Positions 1-7,676 of a DNA stretch of 64,000 nucleotides are shown piece after piece. The notes beneath the pieces were generated by a model. It was given only the letters and a program-made list of their open reading frames with translations, was not told the origin of the DNA and ran no database searches. The translations under genes and the position numbers were made by a program. Source of the stretch: Emticicia sp. BO119 (GTDB lineage: Bacteria > Bacteroidota > Bacteroidia > Cytophagales > Spirosomataceae); the NCBI RefSeq assembly GCF_013912375.1, contig NZ_JACETV010000002.1:1-64000 (forward strand). The letters are read 5' to 3'. Positions within the stretch are counted from its first letter, which is position 1, and each line of letters begins with the position of its first letter.

Positions 1-132
1 TGTACTTTTTTCAGTAAGCATTTTATTACTGGGGAAAGCATAACCTGCTTTAAATTCTATTATATCAACTAATTTCTTCTCCTCCCATTCCTCATTAAAC
101 TCTGGGAATCTTAAATTAGGAACATAAAGTAT
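1..132 (-). pseudogene. hsdS: HsdS specificity-subunit fragment lacking a start (silent cassette?), runs off window
   Basis: Reading the minus strand from 132 towards 1 gives an open frame that continues beyond the window edge. It contains VPNLRFPEFNEEWEEKKL followed by FKAGYAFPSNKMLT, the usual opening of a type I specificity-subunit target-recognition domain. The in-frame codon at 135..133 is TAA, and no ATG, GTG or TTG lies between that stop and the conserved motif, so this copy has no visible way to be translated. That is how silent hsdS cassettes look in invertible type I loci. The neighbouring tyrosine recombinase (198) and hsdR (1230) support this. It could instead be a decayed hsdS; the rest of the locus is outside the window. 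Confidence 0.7.
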
Positions 133-197
133 TTAGCGTTTCAAATCCTATTAGTGTTGTTTTGTGATTCATAAATAATTTTTAAATCCAATTTCTT

Positions 198-1124
198 ATG
201 AATGTACAAAAACAAATGTCAGAAGTGATTAGTCTGTGGAAAACAGACAAAAAACAGTATGTGAAAAAATCAAGTTTTTCAGCTTATGTGCTATTAATTG
301 AAAATCATTTATTACCTGTTTTTGGTGATAAAGGTCAAATTGAAGAAGTAGATGTGCAAGCCTTTGTGTTTCAGAAATTAGAGAGTGGGCTGAGTCAGAA
401 GACGGTAAAGGATATTTTGATCGTCCTAAAAATGATTCTCAAATTCGGAGCTAAAAACAAATGGCTGGAATACAAACCCTTCGACATTCAATACCCAACA
501 GAGCGCGAGAAACATAGTATTGAAGTACTTAGTCGCTCTGATCAAAAAAAGATAATGAAATACATCAATGAACACTTTACCTTCCGGAATTTAGGTGTTT
601 ATATCTGTTTGAGTGCAGGTATGAGAATTGGTGAAGTGTGCGCGCTCACCTGGGAGGATATTGATACAGAAAACGAAATAATTAGTGTGAAACGAACTAT
701 TCAGAGAATTTATACAGTTGAAGATGGGCATCGCAAAACCGAGCTTATTCTGGATACCCCTAAAACAAAGAACTCTATCCGTGATATTCCTATGAGCAAA
801 GATTTATTACGAATGCTTAAGCCTTTCAAAAAAATAGTAAACAACAGCTTTTTCGTATTAACCAACGACGCCAAACCTACCGAACCAAGAACCTACCGAA
901 GTTATTATAAAAATATGATGAAGGAATTAGGTATGCCTGAACTAAAATTTCATGGGCTTAGACATAGTTTTGCTACAAGGTGTATAGAAAGTAATTGCGA
1001 CTACAAAACAGTGAGTGTTTTGTTGGGGCATTCTAATATCAGTACGACTTTAAATCTCTATGTTCATCCTAATCTTGAACAAAAAAAGAAAGCGATTGAG
1101 CAAATGTTTAAAGGATTACGATAA
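198..1124 (+). CDS. Tyrosine recombinase (probable hsdS invertase or integrase)
   Basis: A 308-residue tyrosine recombinase. Residues 1-100 form the SAM-like DNA-binding domain and about 110-300 the catalytic domain. The catalytic set is visible: R143 in SAGMRIGEV, H252 and R255 in HGLRHSF, H278 in LLGHSN, and the nucleophile Y288 in LNLYVHP. The size is that of compact XerC/D-like or site-specific invertase enzymes rather than the longer Bacteroidota transposon integrases. It lies between an inverted, start-less hsdS fragment and hsdR, as do recombinases that shuffle hsdS genes and change methylation specificity. That role is inferred from position; it could instead mobilise the island. No strong promoter was recognised in the 65 bases before the ATG. 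Confidence 0.9.
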   Translation: MNVQKQMSEVISLWKTDKKQYVKKSSFSAYVLLIENHLLPVFGDKGQIEEVDVQAFVFQKLESGLSQKTVKDILIVLKMILKFGAKNKWLEYKPFDIQYPTEREKHSIEVLSRSDQKKIMKYINEHFTFRNLGVYICLSAGMRIGEVCALTWEDIDTENEIISVKRTIQRIYTVEDGHRKTELILDTPKTKNSIRDIPMSKDLLRMLKPFKKIVNNSFFVLTNDAKPTEPRTYRSYYKNMMKELGMPELKFHGLRHSFATRCIESNCDYKTVSVLLGHSNISTTLNLYVHPNLEQKKKAIEQMFKGLR

Positions 1125-1132
1125 GTTTTAGC

Positions 1133-1224
1133 TTATGAATTAGGAGTAATGAATTAGAGTTATTTAATTTGTTGAATTTGTGATTCGGTACGTGGCTAAA
1201 ATAACCTGAACTCCTAATTCATAA
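1133..1224. repeat. 15-bp perfect inverted repeat between recombinase and hsdR
   Basis: TTATGAATTAGGAGT at 1133-1147 is exactly matched by its reverse complement at 1210-1224, with a 62-base spacer. It starts 8 bases after the recombinase stop and ends 5 bases before the hsdR GTG start. It may be a small dispersed palindromic element, a weak processing hairpin, or a recombinase site. Nothing in the sequence decides between these. Confidence 0.55.
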
Positions 1225-1229
1225 CTACT

Positions 1230-4100
1230 GTGAGTAAACAATCAGAACAAGTATTAGAAGAGCAACTCATTGCTCAATTGCAAAAACTGGGCTATCGTTA
1301 TGTTCTCATAGCTGATGAAAAAGCATTACTAAATAACCTAAAAACTCAGTTAGAAAAGCATAACAATATAGAAATCAGCAATGCCGAATTTGAGAAGGTA
1401 TTGAATATATTAAACAAAGGCTCAGTTTTTGAGAAAGCAAAAACACTACGGGAAAAGCAGCATATTCTAAGGGATAATGGAGACAATCTTTATTTTGAAT
1501 TATTGAATGTAGACCATTGGTGCCAGAATGAATATCAGGTTACTCATCAGATAAAGCAGGAAGGAAAATATGAGAACCGCTATGATGTGACCCTACTTAT
1601 TAATGGCTTACCTTTGGTACAGATTGAGTTGAAGCGAAGGGGATTGGAGATGAAAGAAGCTTTTAATCAAATCAATCGTTATCAAAAACATAGTTTTGGT
1701 GCAGGGAATGGTTTATTTCATTTTGTTCAATTGTTTGTTATTAGTAATGGAGTCGACACCAAATATTTCAGCAACTTTGGTGTACATAAGCCAGAATTTT
1801 TACAGACATTTCAATGGACAGATGAAAACAATAAACCACTAAATAATATTCTTACTGAATTCACGGATGTCTTTTTAGAACCCTGTCATGTTAGTAAAAT
1901 TATCTGTAAGTATATTGTATTGAACGAAACAGACAAGAGGCTGATGGTACTACGTCCATACCAATATTTTGCAGTTGAAAAAATTATTAAAAAAGTTACT
2001 GAAAATGAGATTCTGAATGGCTACTCGGTGGAAAAGAATGGTTATATCTGGCATACGACAGGTAGCGGTAAAACACTTACCAGTTTTAAAACCAGCCAGA
2101 TATTGTCCAGAATTCCTGCTATCAAGAAAGTAGTTTTTGTAGTAGATAGGAAAGATTTAGACTATCAGACTAATCAGGAATACGAAAAATTCAGCAAAGG
2201 ATGTGTGAGTTCGGCAACTGATACAGATGACCTTATTCGAAAATTTAATGACCCTAACATAAGGATTATTGTTACCACTATTCAAAAACTCAATAATGCC
2301 ATTGTGGGGCGAAATATTTCTAGAATGAGTGCTATTCAGCACCAAAGAATGGTTTTTATTTTTGATGAATGTCATCGGTCACAATTTGGCGATACTCATC
2401 AGCACATAGTTAGCTATTTTTCCAATATTCAATTATTTGGATTTACCGGTACGCCTATTTTAGCCGAAAATGCCAATGGAGAAAAAACAACTGTAAGTTT
2501 GTTTGGTAAGTGCTTGCATAAATACGTGATTACTGATGCTATTAGAGATGAAAATGTATTAAGATTCTCAGTTGAATATATCAGGACATTTAGGCAGAAA
2601 GAAAATATAATAGACTTACAGGTAGAACAAATTAATGAAACAGAAGTATTTGAAGCCCCTGAACGTAAAAATGCGATTGTAGATTATATTATCAAATATC
2701 ATGACCAGAAAACGCAAAACAAGAACTTCTGTGCTATGATGTGTGTGCAGGATATTGATGCTGTAATTCAATATTACGAAATTTTTAAGGCTAAAAAATT
2801 AAGAGGCGAACACAAGCTGAAAGTAGTAACTATTTTCAGTTTTATGCAGAATGAAGAGGAGATGGATAATCAGGTTGCGATGTATGGGAACGCGAGTATG
2901 GCAGCCGAACCTCAGTTACAATATGGCTATAAACCACATCGTCGGGAGCTTTTAGATGCCTATATTCATGATTTTAATATATTATTTGGTACTTCGCATA
3001 GCACTAAAGACAGTCAAAGCTTTTATAACTATTATAATGATGTTGCTAAGAGAGCAAAATACAAGGAGGCAGATATTCTATTAGTTGCAAATATGTTTCT
3101 GACTGGATTTGATAGTAAGTACGTAAATACGTTGTATGTAGATAAGAACTTGCAATATCATGGTTTGATACAGGCTTTTAGTCGTACTAACCGGACATTC
3201 GATAAAAATAAGACACAGGGGAATATTGTTTGTTTCCGTAATCTGAAAGATAGGACCGATGAAGCCATAGCTTTATTTAGTAATAAAGAAGCGATTGATG
3301 AAATCATTGTAGAGCCGTATGAAAAATATGTAGAGGAATTTAATGAGGGTGTTCAAAGGTTAATGGAAATTGCTCCACAAGTTAATTCAGTTGATAGCTT
3401 ATATACAGAAGATGAAAAAATGCAGTTTATTATCGCCTTTAGAACATTAATAAGACTGCATAAGAAAATGAGTCATTATAGTGAGTTTGAATGGGACGAT
3501 TTAGTTATCGAAGAACAACTTTTTGCTGATTATACAAGCAAATATCTGGACATAAAAGATGGAATCCCACTAATACCTAATGAAGATAAGATTTCTATTT
3601 TGAATGATATTGATTTTGAATTAGAGCTGATAAGACGAGATACGATTAATGTAACTTACATTCTTCAATTGCTCATAAAGTTAAAATCTAAACACAATCC
3701 AAATGATAAAGAAGGCATAGAAAAGGAAATCTTTAATCTTTTAAATACTGAAGTTTCTTTAAGGAGTAAAAGAGAATTGATAGAAAAGTTTATTCAGGAG
3801 AATCTACCCTTTATTGAAGATACGGATGCTATTCCAGATGCTTTCGAAAAATTCTGGAGCAAAGAACAGGAAAAAGCATTTATTGAATTAGTAAAAGAAG
3901 AAAATCTGTCTAAAGAGAAAGCGGAAAAGATAGTTGAAAATTATCTTTTTTCTGAAAGAGAACCATTGCGTGATGAATTATTAGAATTGATAGAGGGAGA
4001 AAAGCCTTCTGTTTTGCAACGTAAAAAAACAGGAGACAGAATCTGGAATAAGCTGCTAAACTTTGTTGATATGTTTGTTAGGGGAGTTACTGGAAGTTAG
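1230..4100 (+). CDS. hsdR: Type I restriction enzyme R subunit
   Basis: A 956-residue motor/endonuclease subunit of a type I restriction-modification enzyme, which cuts DNA unmethylated at the HsdS-specified site after ATP-driven translocation. The N-terminal nuclease core of PD-(D/E)xK type is visible as D119 and E133-L-K135. The SF2 helicase part has Walker A HTTGSGKT near residue 275, motif II DECH near 379 and motif III FTGTP shortly after. The C-terminal region is helical and charged. Length is typical of the family. The start is GTG at 1230: an in-frame TAA at 1215 leaves no earlier choice. HsdM and a working HsdS are needed and are not in this window; they are presumably to the left. 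Confidence 0.95.
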   Translation: MSKQSEQVLEEQLIAQLQKLGYRYVLIADEKALLNNLKTQLEKHNNIEISNAEFEKVLNILNKGSVFEKAKTLREKQHILRDNGDNLYFELLNVDHWCQNEYQVTHQIKQEGKYENRYDVTLLINGLPLVQIELKRRGLEMKEAFNQINRYQKHSFGAGNGLFHFVQLFVISNGVDTKYFSNFGVHKPEFLQTFQWTDENNKPLNNILTEFTDVFLEPCHVSKIICKYIVLNETDKRLMVLRPYQYFAVEKIIKKVTENEILNGYSVEKNGYIWHTTGSGKTLTSFKTSQILSRIPAIKKVVFVVDRKDLDYQTNQEYEKFSKGCVSSATDTDDLIRKFNDPNIRIIVTTIQKLNNAIVGRNISRMSAIQHQRMVFIFDECHRSQFGDTHQHIVSYFSNIQLFGFTGTPILAENANGEKTTVSLFGKCLHKYVITDAIRDENVLRFSVEYIRTFRQKENIIDLQVEQINETEVFEAPERKNAIVDYIIKYHDQKTQNKNFCAMMCVQDIDAVIQYYEIFKAKKLRGEHKLKVVTIFSFMQNEEEMDNQVAMYGNASMAAEPQLQYGYKPHRRELLDAYIHDFNILFGTSHSTKDSQSFYNYYNDVAKRAKYKEADILLVANMFLTGFDSKYVNTLYVDKNLQYHGLIQAFSRTNRTFDKNKTQGNIVCFRNLKDRTDEAIALFSNKEAIDEIIVEPYEKYVEEFNEGVQRLMEIAPQVNSVDSLYTEDEKMQFIIAFRTLIRLHKKMSHYSEFEWDDLVIEEQLFADYTSKYLDIKDGIPLIPNEDKISILNDIDFELELIRRDTINVTYILQLLIKLKSKHNPNDKEGIEKEIFNLLNTEVSLRSKRELIEKFIQENLPFIEDTDAIPDAFEKFWSKEQEKAFIELVKEENLSKEKAEKIVENYLFSEREPLRDELLELIEGEKPSVLQRKKTGDRIWNKLLNFVDMFVRGVTGS

Positions 4101-4216
4101 AATAATGGCATTTATTGAATATATTTTATTAGTGAAAGTACTATCAATCAGTAATTGATTTCAAGCTTCAAATTAAAGTTATAAAAAATTCCTGTGCAAA
4201 TCTTGTGCAAATAAAA
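4101..4216. other. Short gap after hsdR with tandem TGTGCAAAT copies
   Basis: AT-rich DNA without a gene. It contains TGTGCAAAT twice in direct orientation separated by two bases (about 4193-4212), next to the terminator and tRNA-Lys fragment. Short direct repeats beside a tRNA attachment site resemble integrase arm-binding sites, but this is only suggestive. Confidence 0.3.
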
Positions 4217-4248
4217 AAGCACTTACAAGAAAAATCTCATAAGTGCTT
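4217..4248 (-). terminator. Intrinsic terminator downstream of the tRNA-Lys fragment
   Basis: AAGCACTTA (4217-4225) pairs with TAAGTGCTT (4240-4248). On the minus strand the hairpin is followed by a run of six T. It directly follows the 3' end of the tRNA-Lys fragment, so it is probably the original terminator of that tRNA gene and marks the chromosomal side of the junction. Confidence 0.75.
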
Positions 4249-4258
4249 GATTATCAGG

Positions 4259-4300
4259 TGACCCCGGAGAGGCTCGAACTCTCGACCCACTGATTAAGAG
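4259..4300 (-). tRNA. 3' fragment of tRNA-Lys(CTT), attachment-site remnant
   Basis: On the minus strand the sequence runs from the anticodon loop CTCTTAA (anticodon CTT) through the 3' side of the anticodon stem, the variable loop, a perfect T arm (GAGAG-TTCGAGC-CTCTC) and the 3' acceptor strand CGGGGTC plus discriminator A. The D arm and 5' half are missing: upstream of the anticodon loop the sequence changes abruptly to unrelated DNA at 4301. This is the 3' tRNA fragment left on one side of an element integrated into a tRNA gene. By the usual geometry the element lies on the 5' side of the fragment, towards higher coordinates. Confidence 0.8.
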
Positions 4301-4483
4301 ATAATAGACAGGAATGCTATCGAAAATCCTGCGCATATCGCTACCTTATTAGTCAACAAAGGTGTTCCTACCCGTCAACTGGATGTGTATATAGAAGACC
4401 TTGAAATGTTTTTCTTACGAACAATTATAATTTTGCCATTGTTCAAGATATTTTATAACGACTTCGCTTATATAATTCTTTAA
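4298..4483 (+). pseudogene. C-terminal stub of an ABC-transporter ATPase gene
   Basis: An open frame of 61 codons without a start encodes NPAHIATLLVNKGVPTRQ followed by LEMFFLRTI. I read this as the C-terminal tail of an ABC exporter ATPase, where a 'residue-hydrophobic-LVxxG...DLExxFLxxT' ending is common. The similarity region ends near 4429 and the frame then runs into AT-rich sequence to the stop at 4481. The join to the tRNA-Lys fragment at about 4300 cuts it off from the rest of the gene. The assignment rests on motif memory over about 35 residues, so it is tentative. Confidence 0.45.
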
Positions 4484-4634
4484 TATAAATTGTAAACAGT
4501 TAATCTTTTTAAAAATAAAGCTCACTATTGAGTAATATTATGCTAAGTAATTTTTCAGTTTATTAAAATTGTAAAGTTGGGAGTGTGTTCGTATAATTAT
4601 TTACGTTTATATGGATTTTAAATCTTTTGATGAG
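4484..4634. other. AT-rich gap
   Basis: Low-complexity AT-rich DNA between the ABC stub and the integrase stop. No gene, RNA or repeat was recognised. Confidence 0.5.
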
Positions 4635-5849
4635 TTAATTTCCAATAACTGCATCTAAGGCATCATCAGCAGTTTTGTGTATGAAGTTTGCTTGATACCC
4701 AATTGTTGTTCTAATATCGGAATGGCGATAGAGTTTCTGAAGCATTTTAACATCAATTTTATCACCTGAGATATTACCAAATGTGTGTCGTGAGATGTGC
4801 ATGGTAAGAGGTTTGGTCAATTTAATTCTAGTAGCGACTTTCTCCAATGCTTCATTAATGCTTTTATCTGCATAAGAAGACTTTCTTTGTACATTATAAG
4901 TGTCTTCGATATTTTCTAATACTTTTAACTCTGGGAATATCAAATCATGCTTACTTTCATCTTTTCGATACTGGTTGAGTATTCTCAAAGCTTTTTCAGG
5001 AACCTTAAGAGAGCCAGGTTTTAAGTTTTTACCCATTGAATAGAATAAGCGGTCATTTTGTAAATCTGACCATTTCATAAGTATAAGATCAGAAAACCGG
5101 ATACCAGCAAAATAGAATGAAATGAGCCATAAATTTCGAGCATGGTTTAAATAAGAATTATCTCTTAAGTCAATCTCCTCAATCTGTTTTACTTCCTCAA
5201 GATTTAATCCTACTTTTAAGGAGTCAGGGAATTTGATTTGCACTTTATCTTTACCAAACGGATATTTCTTTTTATCAATGATTTCACTGTTTACAGCCTG
5301 ATTATATATGGTTCTGATAATAAGAAGATGATTTATTATAGATCTTTCGGAAAGCTTACGCACCCCTCTTAAATATGCCCTGAAGCGATTTAATAATGGT
5401 ATCGTAATTTCATCAAAATTTATATCTTCGTCATTCAAGAAGGTTTTAAAACAATCGATGCGAGACTGATCTGGTTTTTCTTGATTATATTTTCCTGCCA
5501 TTTTCTTGTTCTCAATGAATAGCTTCGCCTGGCTGAAAAAACTTACACCTCCTGATGGTTTTATTTTCGTTCGGACATTTTTTAAAGAAACAGTGTTGTC
5601 ATGACTTTGTAAGTCAATTAATCCATCGCTTGTTTCCGCTTTCTTTTTAAGAAGTAGATTATTTAGACGAGTTGAATTAGGATGTGATTTGCGAACTTTC
5701 TGACCAACCGAATCCCAATCAGATTCCAAGAGATTATAACCTAAATAGATATAAGTGGTCTTACGATCTATTGTAACCCGGACGGCCAAAGGATATGTAC
5801 CATCACTATTTCTCTTTTTTCTGAGGACAATTTTTACTGAAGATGCCAT
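4635..5849 (-). CDS. Bacteroidota-type tyrosine integrase
   Basis: A site-specific integrase of 404 residues from the chosen ATG at 5849 (starts MASSVKIVLRKK). The N-terminus is an arm-type DNA-binding domain, then a SAM-like domain (about 100-200) and the catalytic domain. Catalytic residues are R251 (AGIRFSD), H351 and R354 (HISRHTF), H376 (YRHSD) and Y385 (TTIGYQ), all intact. A longer reading frame to 5918 exists, but it would translate across a promoter-like box and the direct repeats, so 5849 is preferred. The gene sits between two different tRNA 3' fragments. The tRNA-Met one lies just upstream of its start, the usual place for an integrase's own attachment site. Confidence 0.9.
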   Translation of the reverse strand: MASSVKIVLRKKRNSDGTYPLAVRVTIDRKTTYIYLGYNLLESDWDSVGQKVRKSHPNSTRLNNLLLKKKAETSDGLIDLQSHDNTVSLKNVRTKIKPSGGVSFFSQAKLFIENKKMAGKYNQEKPDQSRIDCFKTFLNDEDINFDEITIPLLNRFRAYLRGVRKLSERSIINHLLIIRTIYNQAVNSEIIDKKKYPFGKDKVQIKFPDSLKVGLNLEEVKQIEEIDLRDNSYLNHARNLWLISFYFAGIRFSDLILMKWSDLQNDRLFYSMGKNLKPGSLKVPEKALRILNQYRKDESKHDLIFPELKVLENIEDTYNVQRKSSYADKSINEALEKVATRIKLTKPLTMHISRHTFGNISGDKIDVKMLQKLYRHSDIRTTIGYQANFIHKTADDALDAVIGN

Positions 5850-5880
5850 AGAAATTATTATCTTTAATTGTAATATATAA

Positions 5881-5888
5881 CAAAGATA
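5881..5888 (-). promoter_or_regulatory. Candidate -7 box of the integrase promoter
   Basis: The minus strand reads TATCTTTG, a perfect match to the Bacteroidota -7 consensus TAnnTTTG, 31 bases upstream of the integrase ATG at 5849. No clear TTTG -33 box at the usual distance was found. Confidence 0.4.
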
Positions 5889-5897
5889 ATAAATTTT

Positions 5898-5917
5898 GGT
5901 ACAACATAGGTACAACA
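5898..5917. repeat. Tandem GGTACAACA, probable integrase arm sites
   Basis: GGTACAACA occurs at 5898-5906 and 5909-5917 in direct orientation, 11 bases apart. A one-mismatch copy (GATACAACA) lies at 6107-6115 on the other side of the tRNA-Met fragment. Repeats flanking a tRNA core site next to an integrase gene fit arm-type binding sites; those near the promoter could also let the integrase repress itself. Confidence 0.45.
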
Positions 5918-6017
5918 AATGGTGTTTTTTTGAGTATTTTATTGAATTTAAATTTTTATAAAATACTGATAATCACAGGATTTAAATTCAATAAGGGCCA
6001 ATAGGATACAATATAAT

Positions 6018-6064
6018 TTGGGCTCATAACCCAAAGGTCACAGGTTCGAGTCCTGTTCCCGCTA
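6018..6064 (+). tRNA. 3' fragment of tRNA-Met(CAT)-type gene, attachment-site remnant
   Basis: The sequence has an anticodon arm TTGGG-CTCATAA-CCCAA (anticodon CAT), a variable loop, a T arm (ACAGG-TTCGAGT-CCTGT) and a 3' acceptor strand TCCCGCT with discriminator A. Nothing upstream can form the D arm or the matching 5' acceptor strand, so this is not a complete tRNA. It is best read as one end (att site) of the element carrying the integrase at 4635-5849. CAT could also denote tRNA-Ile2. Confidence 0.8.
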
Positions 6065-6073
6065 CAGAGTAGC

Positions 6074-6100
6074 AAAAGCCCTGATAATCAGGGCTTTTTT
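6074..6100 (+). terminator. Intrinsic terminator after the tRNA-Met fragment
   Basis: AAAAGCCCTGAT and ATCAGGGCTTTTTT form a strong stem ending in a T run. It is the likely native terminator of the tRNA-Met gene and so marks chromosomal DNA on the right of the junction. Confidence 0.8.
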
Positions 6101-6236
6101 CATTTTGATACAACATAAATGATATAGTATACAAAATTGATCGCTATACTTGGCTCCAAAGAGTTTTTTCGGATCAAACCTAAAAGTTGTGGGGTGATAA
6201 AATAATTTAGACCTTTGCATTTTACTAATTGAACAG

Positions 6237-6607
6237 ATGCAAGAGAGTTACGGAGAACTATTAAAGTTATTACTTCCCACAATCATAGTTGAGAATTTTG
6301 AACTTACTTCCTATAAGACTACAGAGGAGGTAATGCATTTATATCTACTGGAGATTAATCAGATACCCAAGGAGTTTGAAGGTCAGAAGATGGAGTCAAA
6401 GCCTACGCGGCCCGAGGTTTCTTTGATGAGATTACAGTTCAGGATTTTCCAATCAGAGGACATAAAGTTTTTCTACACATTAAACGCCGCAGGTGGTATA
6501 GCTATACTCTAAATAAAGTAGTTTACAGAAATTGGGATTTAGTGGCAGATGGAACGCGAATAACTAAGGAATTCGCAGCTTTTTTAAAAGCTATCAATCG
6601 ATTCTAA
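6237..6607 (+). pseudogene. Transposase N-region protein, frameshifted
   Basis: The first ORF of the insertion sequence starts at ATG 6237 in frame as far as EGQKMESK (about 6405). After that point the family-like sequence (GFFDEITVQDFPIRGHK ... LHIKRRRWYSYTLNK ... KEFAAFLKAINRF) continues only in the frame one base back, ending at TAA 6605. A single base, probably a G in the TCAAAGGCC region, seems to be lost. Read in the original frame, translation ends early at 6512. The intact protein would have about 123 residues and is the DNA-binding N-region found before ISAon1-like transposases. Confidence 0.7.
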
Positions 6608-7580
6608 TGCAGATGCTACACAATCTATTGCTGGTTATTATGGAGTCAACGGTAAGAGACTACAGGAACAGTATAAGAATTATCTAAGTGATTTTAGGAG
6701 TTGGTCACAGCGAAGTCATGCTAAGAAATGGCTTCTTTTTCCAGAGAATATAGGTAAATATTTATCCATCGATGAGACCAGTTTGTCTGATGGAGAACTT
6801 TATACTATTCTAACAAATAAAGCAGCTAAAGGTAAAAAAGGCAGTATTGTTGCCATTATAGCGGGTACTAAGGCAGAAACGGTGATTGATGTGTTACAGA
6901 AAATCCCTATCAATCTTCGCAAGAAAGTCAGAGAGATTACCTTAGATATGGCTGCTAATATGGAATTAATTGCCAAAAGAACTTTCCCAAATGCTACCAG
7001 AGTTACAGACCGCTTCCATGTACAAGAACTAGCCACAGAGGCTTTACAGGAAATCAGAATCAAACACAGATGGGAAGCATTAGATGCTGAAAATGATGCT
7101 ATCGAATTGGCTAAGAAAACCGATACTGAATACATCCCCAAAATACTTTCTAATGGAGATACTGTTAAACAGCTATTGGCCAGAAGCAGGTATGTCTTAT
7201 ACAAAAAAGAGAGAGACTGGACAGAAAACCAGAAACAAAGAGCCATATTATTGTTCGAGTTATATCCTGACATTAAGCAAGCCTATGACTTGACGATGAG
7301 CCTATCTTATATCTTTGAAAATACCAATGACAAACTGTATGGATTGACAAGGCTGGCTAAATGGCATGAAAAAGTAAGACAGGCAGGCTTTAAAGCCTTC
7401 AATACAGTGGCAAGGTCAATCCAGAATCATTATAAAACGATTGTAAACTTCTTTGAGAACAGAAGTACTAATGCTTCTGCTGAATCTTTTAATGCCAAAA
7501 TCAAGGCGTTTAGAAGCCAGTTCAGAGGCGTCAAGAATATACCTTTCTTCTTATACAGACTTACTCAAATCTATGCTTAG
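6588..7580 (+). CDS. ISL3-type DDE transposase (no normal start codon)
   Basis: An open frame from 6588 encodes an ISL3-type transposase. The first catalytic aspartate is in LSIDETS (codon 6771-6773). The second lies in the LDMAANME region with a following TDRFHVQ segment, and the catalytic glutamate is in NASAESFNAKIKAFRS. No ATG occurs near the beginning; the first near-start, TTG at 6783, would drop the first catalytic aspartate. The reading frame overlaps the end of the N-region protein around TTTTTTAAAAG (about 6580-6590), so expression by ribosomal frameshifting is plausible, but a second decay mutation would look the same. Confidence 0.7.
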   Translation, partial: KLSIDSNADATQSIAGYYGVNGKRLQEQYKNYLSDFRSWSQRSHAKKWLLFPENIGKYLSIDETSLSDGELYTILTNKAAKGKKGSIVAIIAGTKAETVIDVLQKIPINLRKKVREITLDMAANMELIAKRTFPNATRVTDRFHVQELATEALQEIRIKHRWEALDAENDAIELAKKTDTEYIPKILSNGDTVKQLLARSRYVLYKKERDWTENQKQRAILLFELYPDIKQAYDLTMSLSYIFENTNDKLYGLTRLAKWHEKVRQAGFKAFNTVARSIQNHYKTIVNFFENRSTNASAESFNAKIKAFRSQFRGVKNIPFFLYRLTQIYA

Positions 7581-7676
7581 AGATACCTACCCCACAGGTT
7601 TTAGTCTTGATCCGTTTTTTCATACAAAATTCCTTTCTTTACAAAATCTTCTCTCAGTAAATCTTTAAATCAGGTA

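Larger units (their letters stand above)
6170..7614 (+). mobile_element. ISL3-type (ISAon1-like) insertion sequence
   Basis: A 1445-bp insertion sequence bounded by 26-bp inverted ends: CGGATCAAACCTAAAAGTTG... at 6170-6195 and its near-complement at 7589-7614, 22 of 26 matching. TTTTTT flanks both ends (6164-6169 and 7615-7620), which could be a 6-bp target duplication or coincidence in a T run. It carries two reading frames: an N-region protein and an ISL3-type DDE transposase. The first is frameshifted, so this copy is probably not autonomous. It inserted just beyond the tRNA-Met att remnant. Confidence 0.85.

Noticed and set aside
6018-6064. Functional tRNA-Met gene
   Set aside because: No D arm or matching 5' acceptor strand can be found upstream; only the anticodon arm to the 3' end is present.
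6800-7273. 157-residue minus-strand ORF inside the transposase
   Set aside because: It is the antisense shadow of the transposase frame, with no family features.
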